Shown here: positions 29,226 to 37,259 of the stretch, piece after piece
How the letters are laid out: the number at the start of each line of letters is the position of its first letter
Numbering within the stretch: the first letter of the stretch is position 1
Source of the DNA: Lysobacteraceae bacterium
Lineage (GTDB): Bacteria > Pseudomonadota > Gammaproteobacteria > Xanthomonadales > Xanthomonadaceae
NCBI GenBank assembly: GCA_023954075.1
Contig: JAMLIV010000003.1
Span: 106,821-170,820 of the forward strand
Direction of reading: 5' to 3'
Length of the DNA stretch: 64,000 nt
Made by a program: the position numbers and the translations under genes
Notes under the pieces: model-generated
Told to the model about the DNA's origin: nothing
Databases searched by the model: none
What the model saw: the letters and a program-made list of their open reading frames with translations, nothing else

Positions 29226-30713
29226 ATGAACGTATCCGTCATGGCGGAAAGACCGCGCCTGTCGTTCTGGCAGATCTGGAACATGTGCTTCGGTTTCCTC
29301 GGCATCCAGTTCGGCTTTGCCCTGCAGAACGCCAACGTCAGCCGCATCTTCCAGACGCTCGGCGCGGACATGGACGCCATCCCGCTGTTGTGGGTGGCGG
29401 CACCGCTGACCGGCCTCCTGGTGCAGCCGGTCGTCGGCTATCTCTCCGACCGCACCTGGAGCGGCCTGGGACGACGCCGACCCTACTTCCTCGTCGGCGC
29501 GGTGATGGCTTCGCTCGCGCTGTTCGCCTTTCCCAACGCCCCCGCGCTCTGGGTCGCCGCCGGCATGCTGTGGGTGCTGGATGCATCGATCAACATTTCG
29601 ATGGAGCCGTTTCGCGCCTTCGTCGGCGACCAGCTGCCGCCGTCGCAGCGCCCGGCCGGTTTTGCGATGCAAGGTTTCTTCATCGGCACGGGCTCGGTCG
29701 TGGCCAGCCTGCTGCCCTTCCTGCTGGAAAAGGCCGGCGTGGCGAACACCGCGCCGGAAGGGCAGATTCCCGACACCGTGCGCTACGCCTTCTACGCCGG
29801 CGGCGCGGTGCTGCTGGGCGCGATCGGCTGGACCGTCCTGCGCACGCGCGAGTACCCGCCCGAGGCACTGGCGCGCTGGGACGCCTCGCCCGCGCCGCCG
29901 CGGCGCGCCGGCAACCCCGGCCTCGTGCGCCGCCTCGCCGCTGCCGCCGTGCTGGCCGGCGTGCTGCTGGCCGTCGTCGTGGCCACGCGCGGCCTCGATC
30001 CGGCGCTCCACATCCTTGCGGGCCTCCTGGCGGGAGTTGGACTGGCCTTCCTGCTTCGCACTTGTCTTTCCTGCGACAACGCCTTCACCCGCATCCTGGA
30101 CGACGTGCGCGACATGCCGCCGACGATGGCACAGCTCGCCCCGGTGCAGTTCTTTTCATGGTTCGCGCTGTTCGCGATGTGGATCTACACCACGGCGGCG
30201 GTCACCGAAGTGCACTTCAACAGCACCGATCCGGCCTCGGCGGCGTACAACAGCGGTGCCAACTGGGTCGGCGTGCTGTTCGCGGCCTACAACGGCTTCG
30301 CCGCGCTGGCCGCCATCGCCATTCCCGCGATGGTGCGTCACCTCGGGCTGTGCGGCAGCCATCTGGTCAACACCGCGCTCGGCGGGCTGGGCCTCCTGTC
30401 GATCGGCTGGATCGAGGATCCGCGCTGGCTGCTGCTGTCGATGGTCGGAGTCGGCATCGCGTGGGCCTCGATCCTGTCCCTGCCCTACGCCATGCTGGCC
30501 AATGCGGTACCGGCGGTGAAGATGGGCACCTACATGGGCATCTTCAATTTCTTCATCGTGATTCCGCAGCTGGTGGCCGCCAGCCTGCTCGGCTTCCTGC
30601 TGAAAAACTTTCTGGGCGGCAGTCCGATCAACGCACTGGCGGCTGGCGGCATCAGCCTGATCCTGGCCGGCCTGTGCGTGTTGCTGGTGCGCCTGCCCGA
30701 CACACGCGAATGA
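29226..30713 (+). CDS. MFS sugar transporter, maltose-type
   Basis: The 495-residue protein has 12 predicted membrane helices. It opens MNVSVMAERPRLSFWQIWNM, then GIQFGFALQNANVSRIFQTL, and carries the first cytoplasmic loop signature GYLSDRTWSGLGRRRPY and a sugar-porter-like ISMEPFRAFVGDQLP. This matches the MFS branch that includes the MalY/SLC45-like maltose and sucrose transporters of Caulobacter and Xanthomonas. The ATG at 29226 follows GAGGGAGG. It is followed 7 bp later by the amylase gene. It probably carries maltose or maltodextrin into the cytosol for the GH13 enzyme. Confidence 0.88.
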   Translation: MNVSVMAERPRLSFWQIWNMCFGFLGIQFGFALQNANVSRIFQTLGADMDAIPLLWVAAPLTGLLVQPVVGYLSDRTWSGLGRRRPYFLVGAVMASLALFAFPNAPALWVAAGMLWVLDASINISMEPFRAFVGDQLPPSQRPAGFAMQGFFIGTGSVVASLLPFLLEKAGVANTAPEGQIPDTVRYAFYAGGAVLLGAIGWTVLRTREYPPEALARWDASPAPPRRAGNPGLVRRLAAAAVLAGVLLAVVVATRGLDPALHILAGLLAGVGLAFLLRTCLSCDNAFTRILDDVRDMPPTMAQLAPVQFFSWFALFAMWIYTTAAVTEVHFNSTDPASAAYNSGANWVGVLFAAYNGFAALAAIAIPAMVRHLGLCGSHLVNTALGGLGLLSIGWIEDPRWLLLSMVGVGIAWASILSLPYAMLANAVPAVKMGTYMGIFNFFIVIPQLVAASLLGFLLKNFLGGSPINALAAGGISLILAGLCVLLVRLPDTRE

Positions 30714-30720
30714 GGTCGTG

Positions 30721-32442
30721 ATGTTCCACTTTCCCCGCATCCTGTCCGCATTGGCCTGTGCCGTGGCTCTGGCGGCCTGCGCCCCGCAGGCACCCGATGC
30801 GTCCGCGACATCCGCGGCGGTGGCGTCGTACTACGGCACCCTGGAGCCGTTCGCACGCGAAGCGGTGTACTTCGTGATGACCGACCGCTTCGTCAACGGC
30901 GATCCGGCCAACGACCAGCGCGATCAGGGCACCTTCGACATCCCGCTGGTGTCCTGCAGCGGCGTGGCCGGCAACATCGGCTACCTGGGCGGGGATTTCC
31001 GCGGGCTGGCCGACCATCTCGACTACATCGCCGAAATGGGCTTTACCGCGGTGTGGATCACGCCGGTGGTGGACAACCCGGACGAGCCCTTCAGCGGCGG
31101 CACCGCGCCGACCTGCGGCGGAAGCCTCGCCGACCGCGGCAAAACCGGCTACCACGGCTACTGGGGCGTGGACTTCAATACGCTCGATGAGCACCTGCCC
31201 AGCCCGGGCATGGGCTTTCGCGAGTTGGCCGATGCCCTGCACGCGCACGGCATGAAGCTGGTGCTGGATATCGTGGGCAACCACGGCTCCCCGGCCTGGG
31301 GCATGGAGCACGACCAGCCCAAGTTCGGAAAGATCTTCGACCGCGACGGCACGCTGCTCGCCGACCACCAGAACCTTGATCCGACCCGGCTCGATCCCGC
31401 CGGCAACCCGCTGCACCGTTTCTACAGCGCGCGCGGCCCGGTGGAAGGCGAGGGTTTCCTGGAGGGAAACCTGGCGCAGCTTTCAGATTTCGATGCGGAC
31501 AACCCGGCCGTGCTCGATTACCTGGTCGATGCCTACTCCGGCTGGATCGAACAGGGTGCCGATGCCTTCCGCATCGACACCATCGCCTGGATGCCGGATG
31601 CGTTCTGGCAGGCGTTCACGCAGCGCATCCGCGCCAAACGCCCGGGCTTCTTCATGTTCGGCGAGGCCTTCAACTACGACGCCGAAGTCATCGCCCGCCA
31701 CACCCTGCCCGGCCAGGGTGAAACCAGCGTGCTGGACTTCCCGATGAAAGAGGCGATGGAGGCAGTCTTCGGCCATGCGCAGGCCGGCTTCGCGCGCCTC
31801 GCGCCGGCCCTGTACCTCACCGACGGGCCGTATGCGAATCCCTACGACCTGGCCACTTTCTACGACAACCACGACATGCCGCGCCTGGACGCCAGCGATG
31901 CCGGCTTCATCGACGCGCATCACTGGCTGTTCACCGCGCGCGGCATTCCGGTGGTCTACTACGGCTCGGAAATGGGCTTCATGCGCGGGCGGCCGGAGCA
32001 CGGCGGCAACCGCAACTATTTCGGCGTCGAGGGCATCGAAGCGGCCAGAACCAGTCCGATCCGCGCGGCGCTCATCCGCATCGCGCGGGCGCGCGCCGCT
32101 TCGCCAGCGCTGCAGCGCGGCCTGCAGGTCAATCTCGAACTCAACGGCACGCGCGCGGCGTTCTATCGCGTCTACCAGCACCAGGGCGAACATCAGATCG
32201 CGCTGGTGCTGCTCAACAAGGGCGATGCGGCGGCGCGTTTCGCGGTTGATTCGATGCTGCAGGCGGGGCGCTGGACCTCGGCGCTGGATGGCGGCGTGGT
32301 CGAGGTCGCTGCAGGCGGCAAGCTTGAAGCCAGCGTGCCGGCACATGGCGTGCAGGTCTACCTGCTGGATGCCGCCGTCACCGAACCGACGCTCGTCACG
32401 ACGCTGGATGCGGCGATGGCGAGAGCGCGGCCGCAGCGATAA
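30721..32442 (+). CDS. GH13 alpha-amylase family lipoprotein
   Basis: The 573-residue product has a lipoprotein signal (LACAVALAAC). The GH13 catalytic motifs are present: LDIVGNHGSP, AFRIDTIAWMPD (nucleophile), FMFGEAFNYD (acid/base) and TFYDNHDMPRLD. A domain C follows (VDSMLQAGRWTSALDGGV). The early AVYFVMTDRFVNGDPAND resembles cyclomaltodextrin glucanotransferase-like amylases with a calcium site. It is likely anchored at the periplasmic or outer face of the envelope and cuts starch-derived polymers. It is second gene of the MFS operon. Confidence 0.9.
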   Translation: MFHFPRILSALACAVALAACAPQAPDASATSAAVASYYGTLEPFAREAVYFVMTDRFVNGDPANDQRDQGTFDIPLVSCSGVAGNIGYLGGDFRGLADHLDYIAEMGFTAVWITPVVDNPDEPFSGGTAPTCGGSLADRGKTGYHGYWGVDFNTLDEHLPSPGMGFRELADALHAHGMKLVLDIVGNHGSPAWGMEHDQPKFGKIFDRDGTLLADHQNLDPTRLDPAGNPLHRFYSARGPVEGEGFLEGNLAQLSDFDADNPAVLDYLVDAYSGWIEQGADAFRIDTIAWMPDAFWQAFTQRIRAKRPGFFMFGEAFNYDAEVIARHTLPGQGETSVLDFPMKEAMEAVFGHAQAGFARLAPALYLTDGPYANPYDLATFYDNHDMPRLDASDAGFIDAHHWLFTARGIPVVYYGSEMGFMRGRPEHGGNRNYFGVEGIEAARTSPIRAALIRIARARAASPALQRGLQVNLELNGTRAAFYRVYQHQGEHQIALVLLNKGDAAARFAVDSMLQAGRWTSALDGGVVEVAAGGKLEASVPAHGVQVYLLDAAVTEPTLVTTLDAAMARARPQR

Positions 32443-32498
32443 GGCATCCGCAGCCGGGCAAGCTCGGCTCTGCGAGAGCCATCTCGTCGCTGCCGTAG

Positions 32499-32516
32499 AG
32501 CGGAGCTTGCTCCGCT
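32499..32516. repeat. REP-like palindrome
   Basis: AGCGGAGC-TT-GCTCCGCT is a perfect 8-bp stem in the gap between the convergent amylase and regulator genes. Such palindromes are commonly scattered between genes of Xanthomonadaceae; here it may also act as a bidirectional terminator. Confidence 0.5.
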
Positions 32517-32529
32517 GCCACATCCAGAT

Positions 32530-33576
32530 TCAGGCAATGCTGGAGGCGCGCACGTCCAGGGTCGGCTGCAGCATCAGGCTGACGGCGTCCTCGCCGCGCA
32601 CCTGCGCCAGCAGCGCCTGCACCAGGAGCTCGCCCGCCGTGGTGGTGTCCTGCACCACGGTGGTGAGCGGTGGATTGCAGAAGCGCGCCATCGGCGTGCC
32701 GTCGAAACCGACCACCGCCACATCCGCCGGCACCCGCAGGCCGGCGTCCTGCAGCGCGCGCATCGCCCCGATGGCGATCAGGTCGCTGGCGGCGAACACC
32801 GCATCGAACGACCGCCCGTGCGCCAGCAGCGCCCGCGCCGCCTCGTAGCCGGCCTGTTCGGTGCTGTCGGCATTCACCTGAAGCTCGGCAGCCAGACCGA
32901 GGCCCGCTTCCGCCAGCGCCTGCGCACAGCCGCGGTGGCGGGCCTGGAACTCCGGGAACCCGTCGCTGGCGTTCCCGAGGAAGGCGATGCGCCGCCGCCC
33001 CAGCTGCAGCAGGTGGCGGCCGGCGAGCCGCCCGCCGTTGGCGTTGTCGCAGCCGATCGTCACCCCGGGCTGGTCGGGCCAGACGTGTCCCCAGCGCACG
33101 AAATGCGTGCCCTGCGCGACCAGCTGCGCCAGCGTGCTCTCGTAGGCCAGGTAGTCGCCATAGCCCAGCAGGATCAGCCCGTCGGCCTTCATGCTGTCGT
33201 CGTAGTCGGCGTGCCAGTCGTCGGAAAGCTGCTGGAACGATACCAGGAGATCGTGCCCGTGCCGGGCGCAAGCGCGCGTGATCGAGCCCAGCATCGCGAG
33301 GAAGAACGGATTGATGTGCGAGTCGTCCGCGGTCGGGTCCTCGAACAGCAGCAGCGCCAGGGTGCCGGCACGCTGGGTGCGCAGGCTGGAGGCGTGGCGA
33401 TCGACCTTGTAGTTGAGCTCGCGCACCGCCTCCTCGACGCGGCAGCGGGTGTCGGCGTTGACCAGCGGGCTGCCGCGCAGCACGCGCGACACCGTTGCCT
33501 GCGATACCCCGGCACGATGCGCGATGTCGAGCGAGGTGACGCGGGTCTTCTTGCTGGAGCGGCGCGCCTGGACCAT
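32530..33576 (-). CDS. LacI family transcriptional regulator of the maltodextrin genes
   Basis: The 348-residue protein has an N-terminal LacI helix-turn-helix (TSLDIAHRAGVSQATVSRVL, then VNADTRCRVEEAVRELNYK) and a periplasmic-binding-protein-like ligand domain (TLALLLFEDP, FDAVFAASDLIAIGAMRALQ, VGFDGTPMARFCNPPLTTVV). It lies at the end of the sugar locus, convergent to the amylase gene. Its proposed targets are the operators at 25254 and 29135, which have the central CG typical of LacI-family sites. Confidence 0.92.
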   Translation of the reverse strand: MVQARRSSKKTRVTSLDIAHRAGVSQATVSRVLRGSPLVNADTRCRVEEAVRELNYKVDRHASSLRTQRAGTLALLLFEDPTADDSHINPFFLAMLGSITRACARHGHDLLVSFQQLSDDWHADYDDSMKADGLILLGYGDYLAYESTLAQLVAQGTHFVRWGHVWPDQPGVTIGCDNANGGRLAGRHLLQLGRRRIAFLGNASDGFPEFQARHRGCAQALAEAGLGLAAELQVNADSTEQAGYEAARALLAHGRSFDAVFAASDLIAIGAMRALQDAGLRVPADVAVVGFDGTPMARFCNPPLTTVVQDTTTAGELLVQALLAQVRGEDAVSLMLQPTLDVRASSIA

Positions 33577-33588
33577 GGCGCGAGTGTA

Positions 33589-33612
33589 GCAACCGCCGCG
33601 CGCGGCGGTTGC
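33589..33612. terminator. perfect palindrome after the 33613 gene
   Basis: GCAACCGCCGCG/CGCGGCGGTTGC is a perfect 24-bp palindrome directly after the stop of the lipoprotein gene (minus strand) and 12 bp before the regulator start. It has no T-run, but probably acts as a terminator or hairpin separating the two transcripts. Confidence 0.5.
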
Positions 33613-34347
33613 TCAGCGCGTCCCGATGGTCTGCGGGTCGTAGCCGCCGACCTCGAACTCCATCGTCACCGGGCCGGCTTCCTTGAGCGTGGTCTCGATG
33701 CGGACGACCTGCGCGCCCGGCAGATTGGCGGCGAAGTGGGGGAAGTCCTTGACGAAGATGGCGTGTTCTCCGGTCTCGGGGATTTCCCCTTCGACCGTGC
33801 GCGGCGCGGCACCATCGAAATGCACCACCAGCCGGCAGGGCGAGGTGCAGGTGAAGGGGCCACGCTCGGAAAGCAGGTACACGTCGTCGCCCCACTGCGG
33901 ATGGCGGCGCAGCACGAGGCGGCCGCGCGGTGCCGGCTCGCCGTTTTCGGCCGGGCCGAGCAGGTCTTTGGCGAAGATGTAGGCGCTGCGCACGCGCCCG
34001 CCGGCCTCGGCATCGTTTTCGTCGTGGTAGACCCACAGCGCCTTGAGCTGCTGCATGCGGCGCTCGTCGCTCACCTGTGCGCGCAGCGCGTCCACGTCCG
34101 GCCTGATCGCGGCCGCGGCCTGGGTCTGGGGGAAGTTCCTGAGCACGTGGTCGGCGATGTTGAGCGCCAGATCCGCGCGGCCGGTGGCCTTGAGCTGATG
34201 GTAGTTCTCCAACTGCTTCTGCGCCGCCGCCTCGATGCGCGCCTGTTGCACGGCTTGTTTCTCGGCTTCGTCGGGAACGCCGTCGCAGGCGGCAAGGCAC
34301 ACGAAGGCGCACGCGGTGAACGCCAGCATGATCGAACGGATCTTCAT
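33613..34347 (-). CDS. predicted lipoprotein of unknown function
   Basis: The 244-residue product has a lipobox (AFVCLAAC) and then a helical domain with Gln/Ala-rich coils (EKQAVQQARIEAAAQKQLEN), followed by a beta-rich C-terminal half (GRLVLRRHPQWGDDVYLLSE, TVEGEIPETGEHAIFVKDFP) containing two close cysteines (FTCTSPCRLV). I do not recognise a family. It overlaps the upstream hydrolase gene by ATGA (34344-34347), so the two are translationally coupled and probably act together. Confidence 0.75.
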   Translation of the reverse strand: MKIRSIMLAFTACAFVCLAACDGVPDEAEKQAVQQARIEAAAQKQLENYHQLKATGRADLALNIADHVLRNFPQTQAAAAIRPDVDALRAQVSDERRMQQLKALWVYHDENDAEAGGRVRSAYIFAKDLLGPAENGEPAPRGRLVLRRHPQWGDDVYLLSERGPFTCTSPCRLVVHFDGAAPRTVEGEIPETGEHAIFVKDFPHFAANLPGAQVVRIETTLKEAGPVTMEFEVGGYDPQTIGTR

Positions 34348-35267
34348 TGCAGAAACTCCTTCAGGGTCGTCGCGGTCGCATCCAGATACTCGATCATCGG
34401 CATGTGGCTGGTGCCCTGGATCAGAGTCAGCCGGCTGCCGGGGATGGCCTCAGCATAAATCGATGCGGCGCTGGCATCGATCACCGGGTCGTTGCGGCAC
34501 CACAGCAGCTGGGTCGGCATCCGGATGTTCGCGGCCTCGCGCTGGGGCAGGAAAGCTTCTTCGCTGCGCCCGATGCTCGCCAGCACCGCCTGCTCGAACG
34601 GCGCATCGGCGACGCGCCGACGCACCATCCAGCGCGCCACCCCGCGCGGCACCCAGGGCGGGCGCTCGAACACCAGCGTGAAGTAGCGCCGCAGATCGTC
34701 CACGTCGGTGACGCCAAACGGGTTGTCGCCGTCCAGCACGGCCTGGCCGAAGGCGTTGTCCTCGAAGCGCACGCCCGCGGCGCTCATCAGCACCAGCCGG
34801 CGCACCTTGTCCGGATGGCGCGCGGCCAGCACCGCCGCGATGCCGCCGCCCATGGAATGGCCGACCAGGTCCACCGGCGCGCCGATCACCGCATCGATGA
34901 ATCCGGCCAGCCGCTCGGCCTGCGCGGCGTAGCCGGGATCGGCACCCTCGCGGCGCTCGCTCTCGCCCCAGCCCGGCAGGTCGGGCGCGTACTGGCGCAC
35001 TTGTCGCCCCAGCGCCGCCATCAGCGGCAGCCAGTTCTCCTTCATCCCGGTGAAGCCGTGGATGTGCAGGATCGGCGTTCCCGACGCCGTGCCGCTGTGA
35101 AGATAGGAAACCTCGCCATCGGGCAAGGCCACGCGCGCCACGCGCGCGCCCGCGCGCCGGCGCTGGCGCGCGAACTCGAAGTCCAGCAGGCGCTTGGGTC
35201 GCGTCAGCCAGAGGCCGGCGGCGCTGACGGTCAGGCCGGCGAGGACGAGCGTGAAGGATTTGTCCAT
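34344..35267 (-). CDS. alpha/beta hydrolase, membrane-anchored at the N terminus
   Basis: The 307-residue protein has one N-terminal membrane helix (LVLAGLTVSAAGLWL), then an alpha/beta-hydrolase fold: the oxyanion motif ILHIHGFTGMKENWL, the nucleophile elbow DLVGHSMGGGIAA (Ser), an acidic residue in WCRNDPVIDAS and the catalytic His in QGTSHMPMIEY. It is probably an esterase or lipase facing the periplasm; the substrate is unknown. Confidence 0.85.
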   Translation of the reverse strand: MDKSFTLVLAGLTVSAAGLWLTRPKRLLDFEFARQRRRAGARVARVALPDGEVSYLHSGTASGTPILHIHGFTGMKENWLPLMAALGRQVRQYAPDLPGWGESERREGADPGYAAQAERLAGFIDAVIGAPVDLVGHSMGGGIAAVLAARHPDKVRRLVLMSAAGVRFEDNAFGQAVLDGDNPFGVTDVDDLRRYFTLVFERPPWVPRGVARWMVRRRVADAPFEQAVLASIGRSEEAFLPQREAANIRMPTQLLWCRNDPVIDASAASIYAEAIPGSRLTLIQGTSHMPMIEYLDATATTLKEFLQ

Positions 35268-35295
35268 GGGATGCCTGTCTCGCTCGTCAACCTCT

Positions 35296-37152
35296 TCAGC
35301 GCTTCTTCTCCGCCAGCGAGGCCTCGACCGAGGCGGTGGTGATCGGGTGATAGCCCGGCCGCGCGCGCTCGAACACCTGGCGCGCGAACTCGCGCCCCTC
35401 GCGGCTGGCGGCCAGTGCGGCGTAGATCGGCAGGATCAGCTTGCGCCGCCCCACCCGCTGCAGGAACTCGGCCATCGCCGGGCGCGCTTCGAAATAGCCG
35501 CTGCGCACCGTCAGCGGGAACCAGCGCATCAGGATTTCACCGTTGTTGGAACCGGTGAAGCCGAACGCGGAATCCAGCTCCACCAGCCTGTCGTTGGACA
35601 GCTTGGCGGGCATGCCTTCGAGGAACCGCAGCCATTCCTGGGTCACCCAGCCGGCGGTGTCGAGGTCGGCCGCGGCCACGCGCCCGGACTGCCACTGCTT
35701 GAGCGCCGCGTCCACCTTTTCGAAGCGCGCCGACGCCGTGGGCACCGCGCTGGCGGGAATGCCGGGCTGATACAGCCAGGCCTCCAGCTCCTTGTCCGTG
35801 ACCGCCCCGGGGTGCGAGGCCAAGAGGTGTTCGCGCAGCCAGCCGACGAACTGCCCGGTGTCGATGCTCTGGAAGGCGAAGTGATCGAAATAGCCGCGCA
35901 GGAAGGCATCGAAATCCTCGCGGCCCACGCGCGACTCCAGGAAGCCCAGGAACCAGGCGCCCTTGTCGTAGGCCACATCGCTCATCGAATCATCCGGGTC
36001 GGAGCCTTCCACCGGGCGCGGCGCAAGAATCTGCGCCGGCTTGGGCAGGGTCTTGAGGCTGCGCGCCAGGCCGGACTGCGCGATCACCCGCTCCATCGCC
36101 GCCGCCTCCTCGCCATAGAGCGCCTCGATGATGCGGTTCTCCACGTAGCTGGTGAAACCCTCGTTGAGCCACAGATCGTTCCAGCTCGCGTTGGTGACGA
36201 GATTCCCCGACCAGGAGTGCGCCAGCTCGTGCGCGATCAGTGACACCAGCGATTTGTCGCCCACGATCACCGTGGGCGTGGCGAAGGTCAGGCGCGGATT
36301 CTCCATGCCGCCGAACGGGAACGAAGGCGGCAGCACGAGGATGTCGTAGCGGCCCCAGCGGTAGGGCCCGTAGAGCGACTCGGCCACTTCGATCATTTTT
36401 TCGGTGTCGATGAACTCGGCGTGCGCCGCCTCCACCGTGACCGGCTCGGCCCACACGCCGCTGCGCGCGGAAATCGGCCGGAACACCAGGTCACCGGCCG
36501 CGATCGCCATCAGGTAGGAAGGAATCGGCTGGCGCATGCGGAACACGTAGTCGCCGTCGCGCGGCTCGTCGGGCGGATTGTCGGCGCTCATCAGCGCCAT
36601 CACCGCCGGATCGGTGCGCACCCGCGCGCTGTAGGTGTAGCGCACCGAGGGCGTGTCCTGCAGCGGCACCCAGCTGCGCGCGTGGATCGCCTGGCTCTGG
36701 CTGAACATGAAGGGATGGGTCTTGCCCGCCGTCATCGACGGCTCCAGCCACTGCAGGCCCGAGGCCTCGGGCGAAGTCGCATAGCGGATGCGCACGCTGT
36801 CGTAGGGCTTGCGCATGCGGATGGTGAGCTTCTGCCCCAGCGTCGCGTCGCGCTCGCCCAGTTCGTGCGCAAGCCGCAGCCAGCGCCCGTCGGCGGCCTT
36901 GCCCAGCACTTTCTCGATGGCAAGATCGCGGGTGTCGAGCACCAGTTCGCGTGCCGCAGGATCGCGCCACTCCAGCGCGAGGTCGGCGTGGCCGCGCAGG
37001 ATCCTGCGCTCGAAATCCACGCGCAGGTCCAGGCCCAGGTCGCGGATCACGACCTTGTCGGGCTGGGCGTAGGAATGCACGTCGCGCGGGGCATCCTGGG
37101 CGCTCGCGGTGGCAGCGAATGCCGCGAGGAAAAGGGCGATCAGGGTACGCAT
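35296..37152 (-). CDS. M1 family zinc aminopeptidase (leukotriene A4 hydrolase-like)
   Basis: The 618-residue product has a cleavable signal peptide (RTLIALFLAAFAATASAQ), so it is periplasmic or secreted. The exopeptidase motif GGMEN and zinc motif HELAHSW with a downstream glutamate in LWLNEGFTSYVE are intact. The C-terminal helical domain (from about residue 450) matches the LTA4-hydrolase/aminopeptidase B branch. The start at 37152 gives the signal peptide; the frame is open for a further 300 bp but that part is not credible. Confidence 0.93.
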   Translation of the reverse strand: MRTLIALFLAAFAATASAQDAPRDVHSYAQPDKVVIRDLGLDLRVDFERRILRGHADLALEWRDPAARELVLDTRDLAIEKVLGKAADGRWLRLAHELGERDATLGQKLTIRMRKPYDSVRIRYATSPEASGLQWLEPSMTAGKTHPFMFSQSQAIHARSWVPLQDTPSVRYTYSARVRTDPAVMALMSADNPPDEPRDGDYVFRMRQPIPSYLMAIAAGDLVFRPISARSGVWAEPVTVEAAHAEFIDTEKMIEVAESLYGPYRWGRYDILVLPPSFPFGGMENPRLTFATPTVIVGDKSLVSLIAHELAHSWSGNLVTNASWNDLWLNEGFTSYVENRIIEALYGEEAAAMERVIAQSGLARSLKTLPKPAQILAPRPVEGSDPDDSMSDVAYDKGAWFLGFLESRVGREDFDAFLRGYFDHFAFQSIDTGQFVGWLREHLLASHPGAVTDKELEAWLYQPGIPASAVPTASARFEKVDAALKQWQSGRVAAADLDTAGWVTQEWLRFLEGMPAKLSNDRLVELDSAFGFTGSNNGEILMRWFPLTVRSGYFEARPAMAEFLQRVGRRKLILPIYAALAASREGREFARQVFERARPGYHPITTASVEASLAEKKR

Positions 37153-37221
37153 CACAGGGTTCACCGGAAAGCGGGGTCGAGCCTGCGAGTCTACAGCCGA
37201 GCCTTGCGGCCGGCACCCGTC

Positions 37222-37251
37222 TTCCGGTCCCGGCGTGCGCCGGGACCGGAA
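37222..37251. terminator. 12-bp hairpin after the amidase gene
   Basis: TTCCGGTCCCGG (37222-37233) and CCGGGACCGGAA (37240-37251) form a perfect stem 9 bp from the amidase stop (minus strand). No clear T-run follows. It probably ends or stabilises the amidase transcript. Confidence 0.55.
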
Positions 37252-37259
37252 GGCGTGTC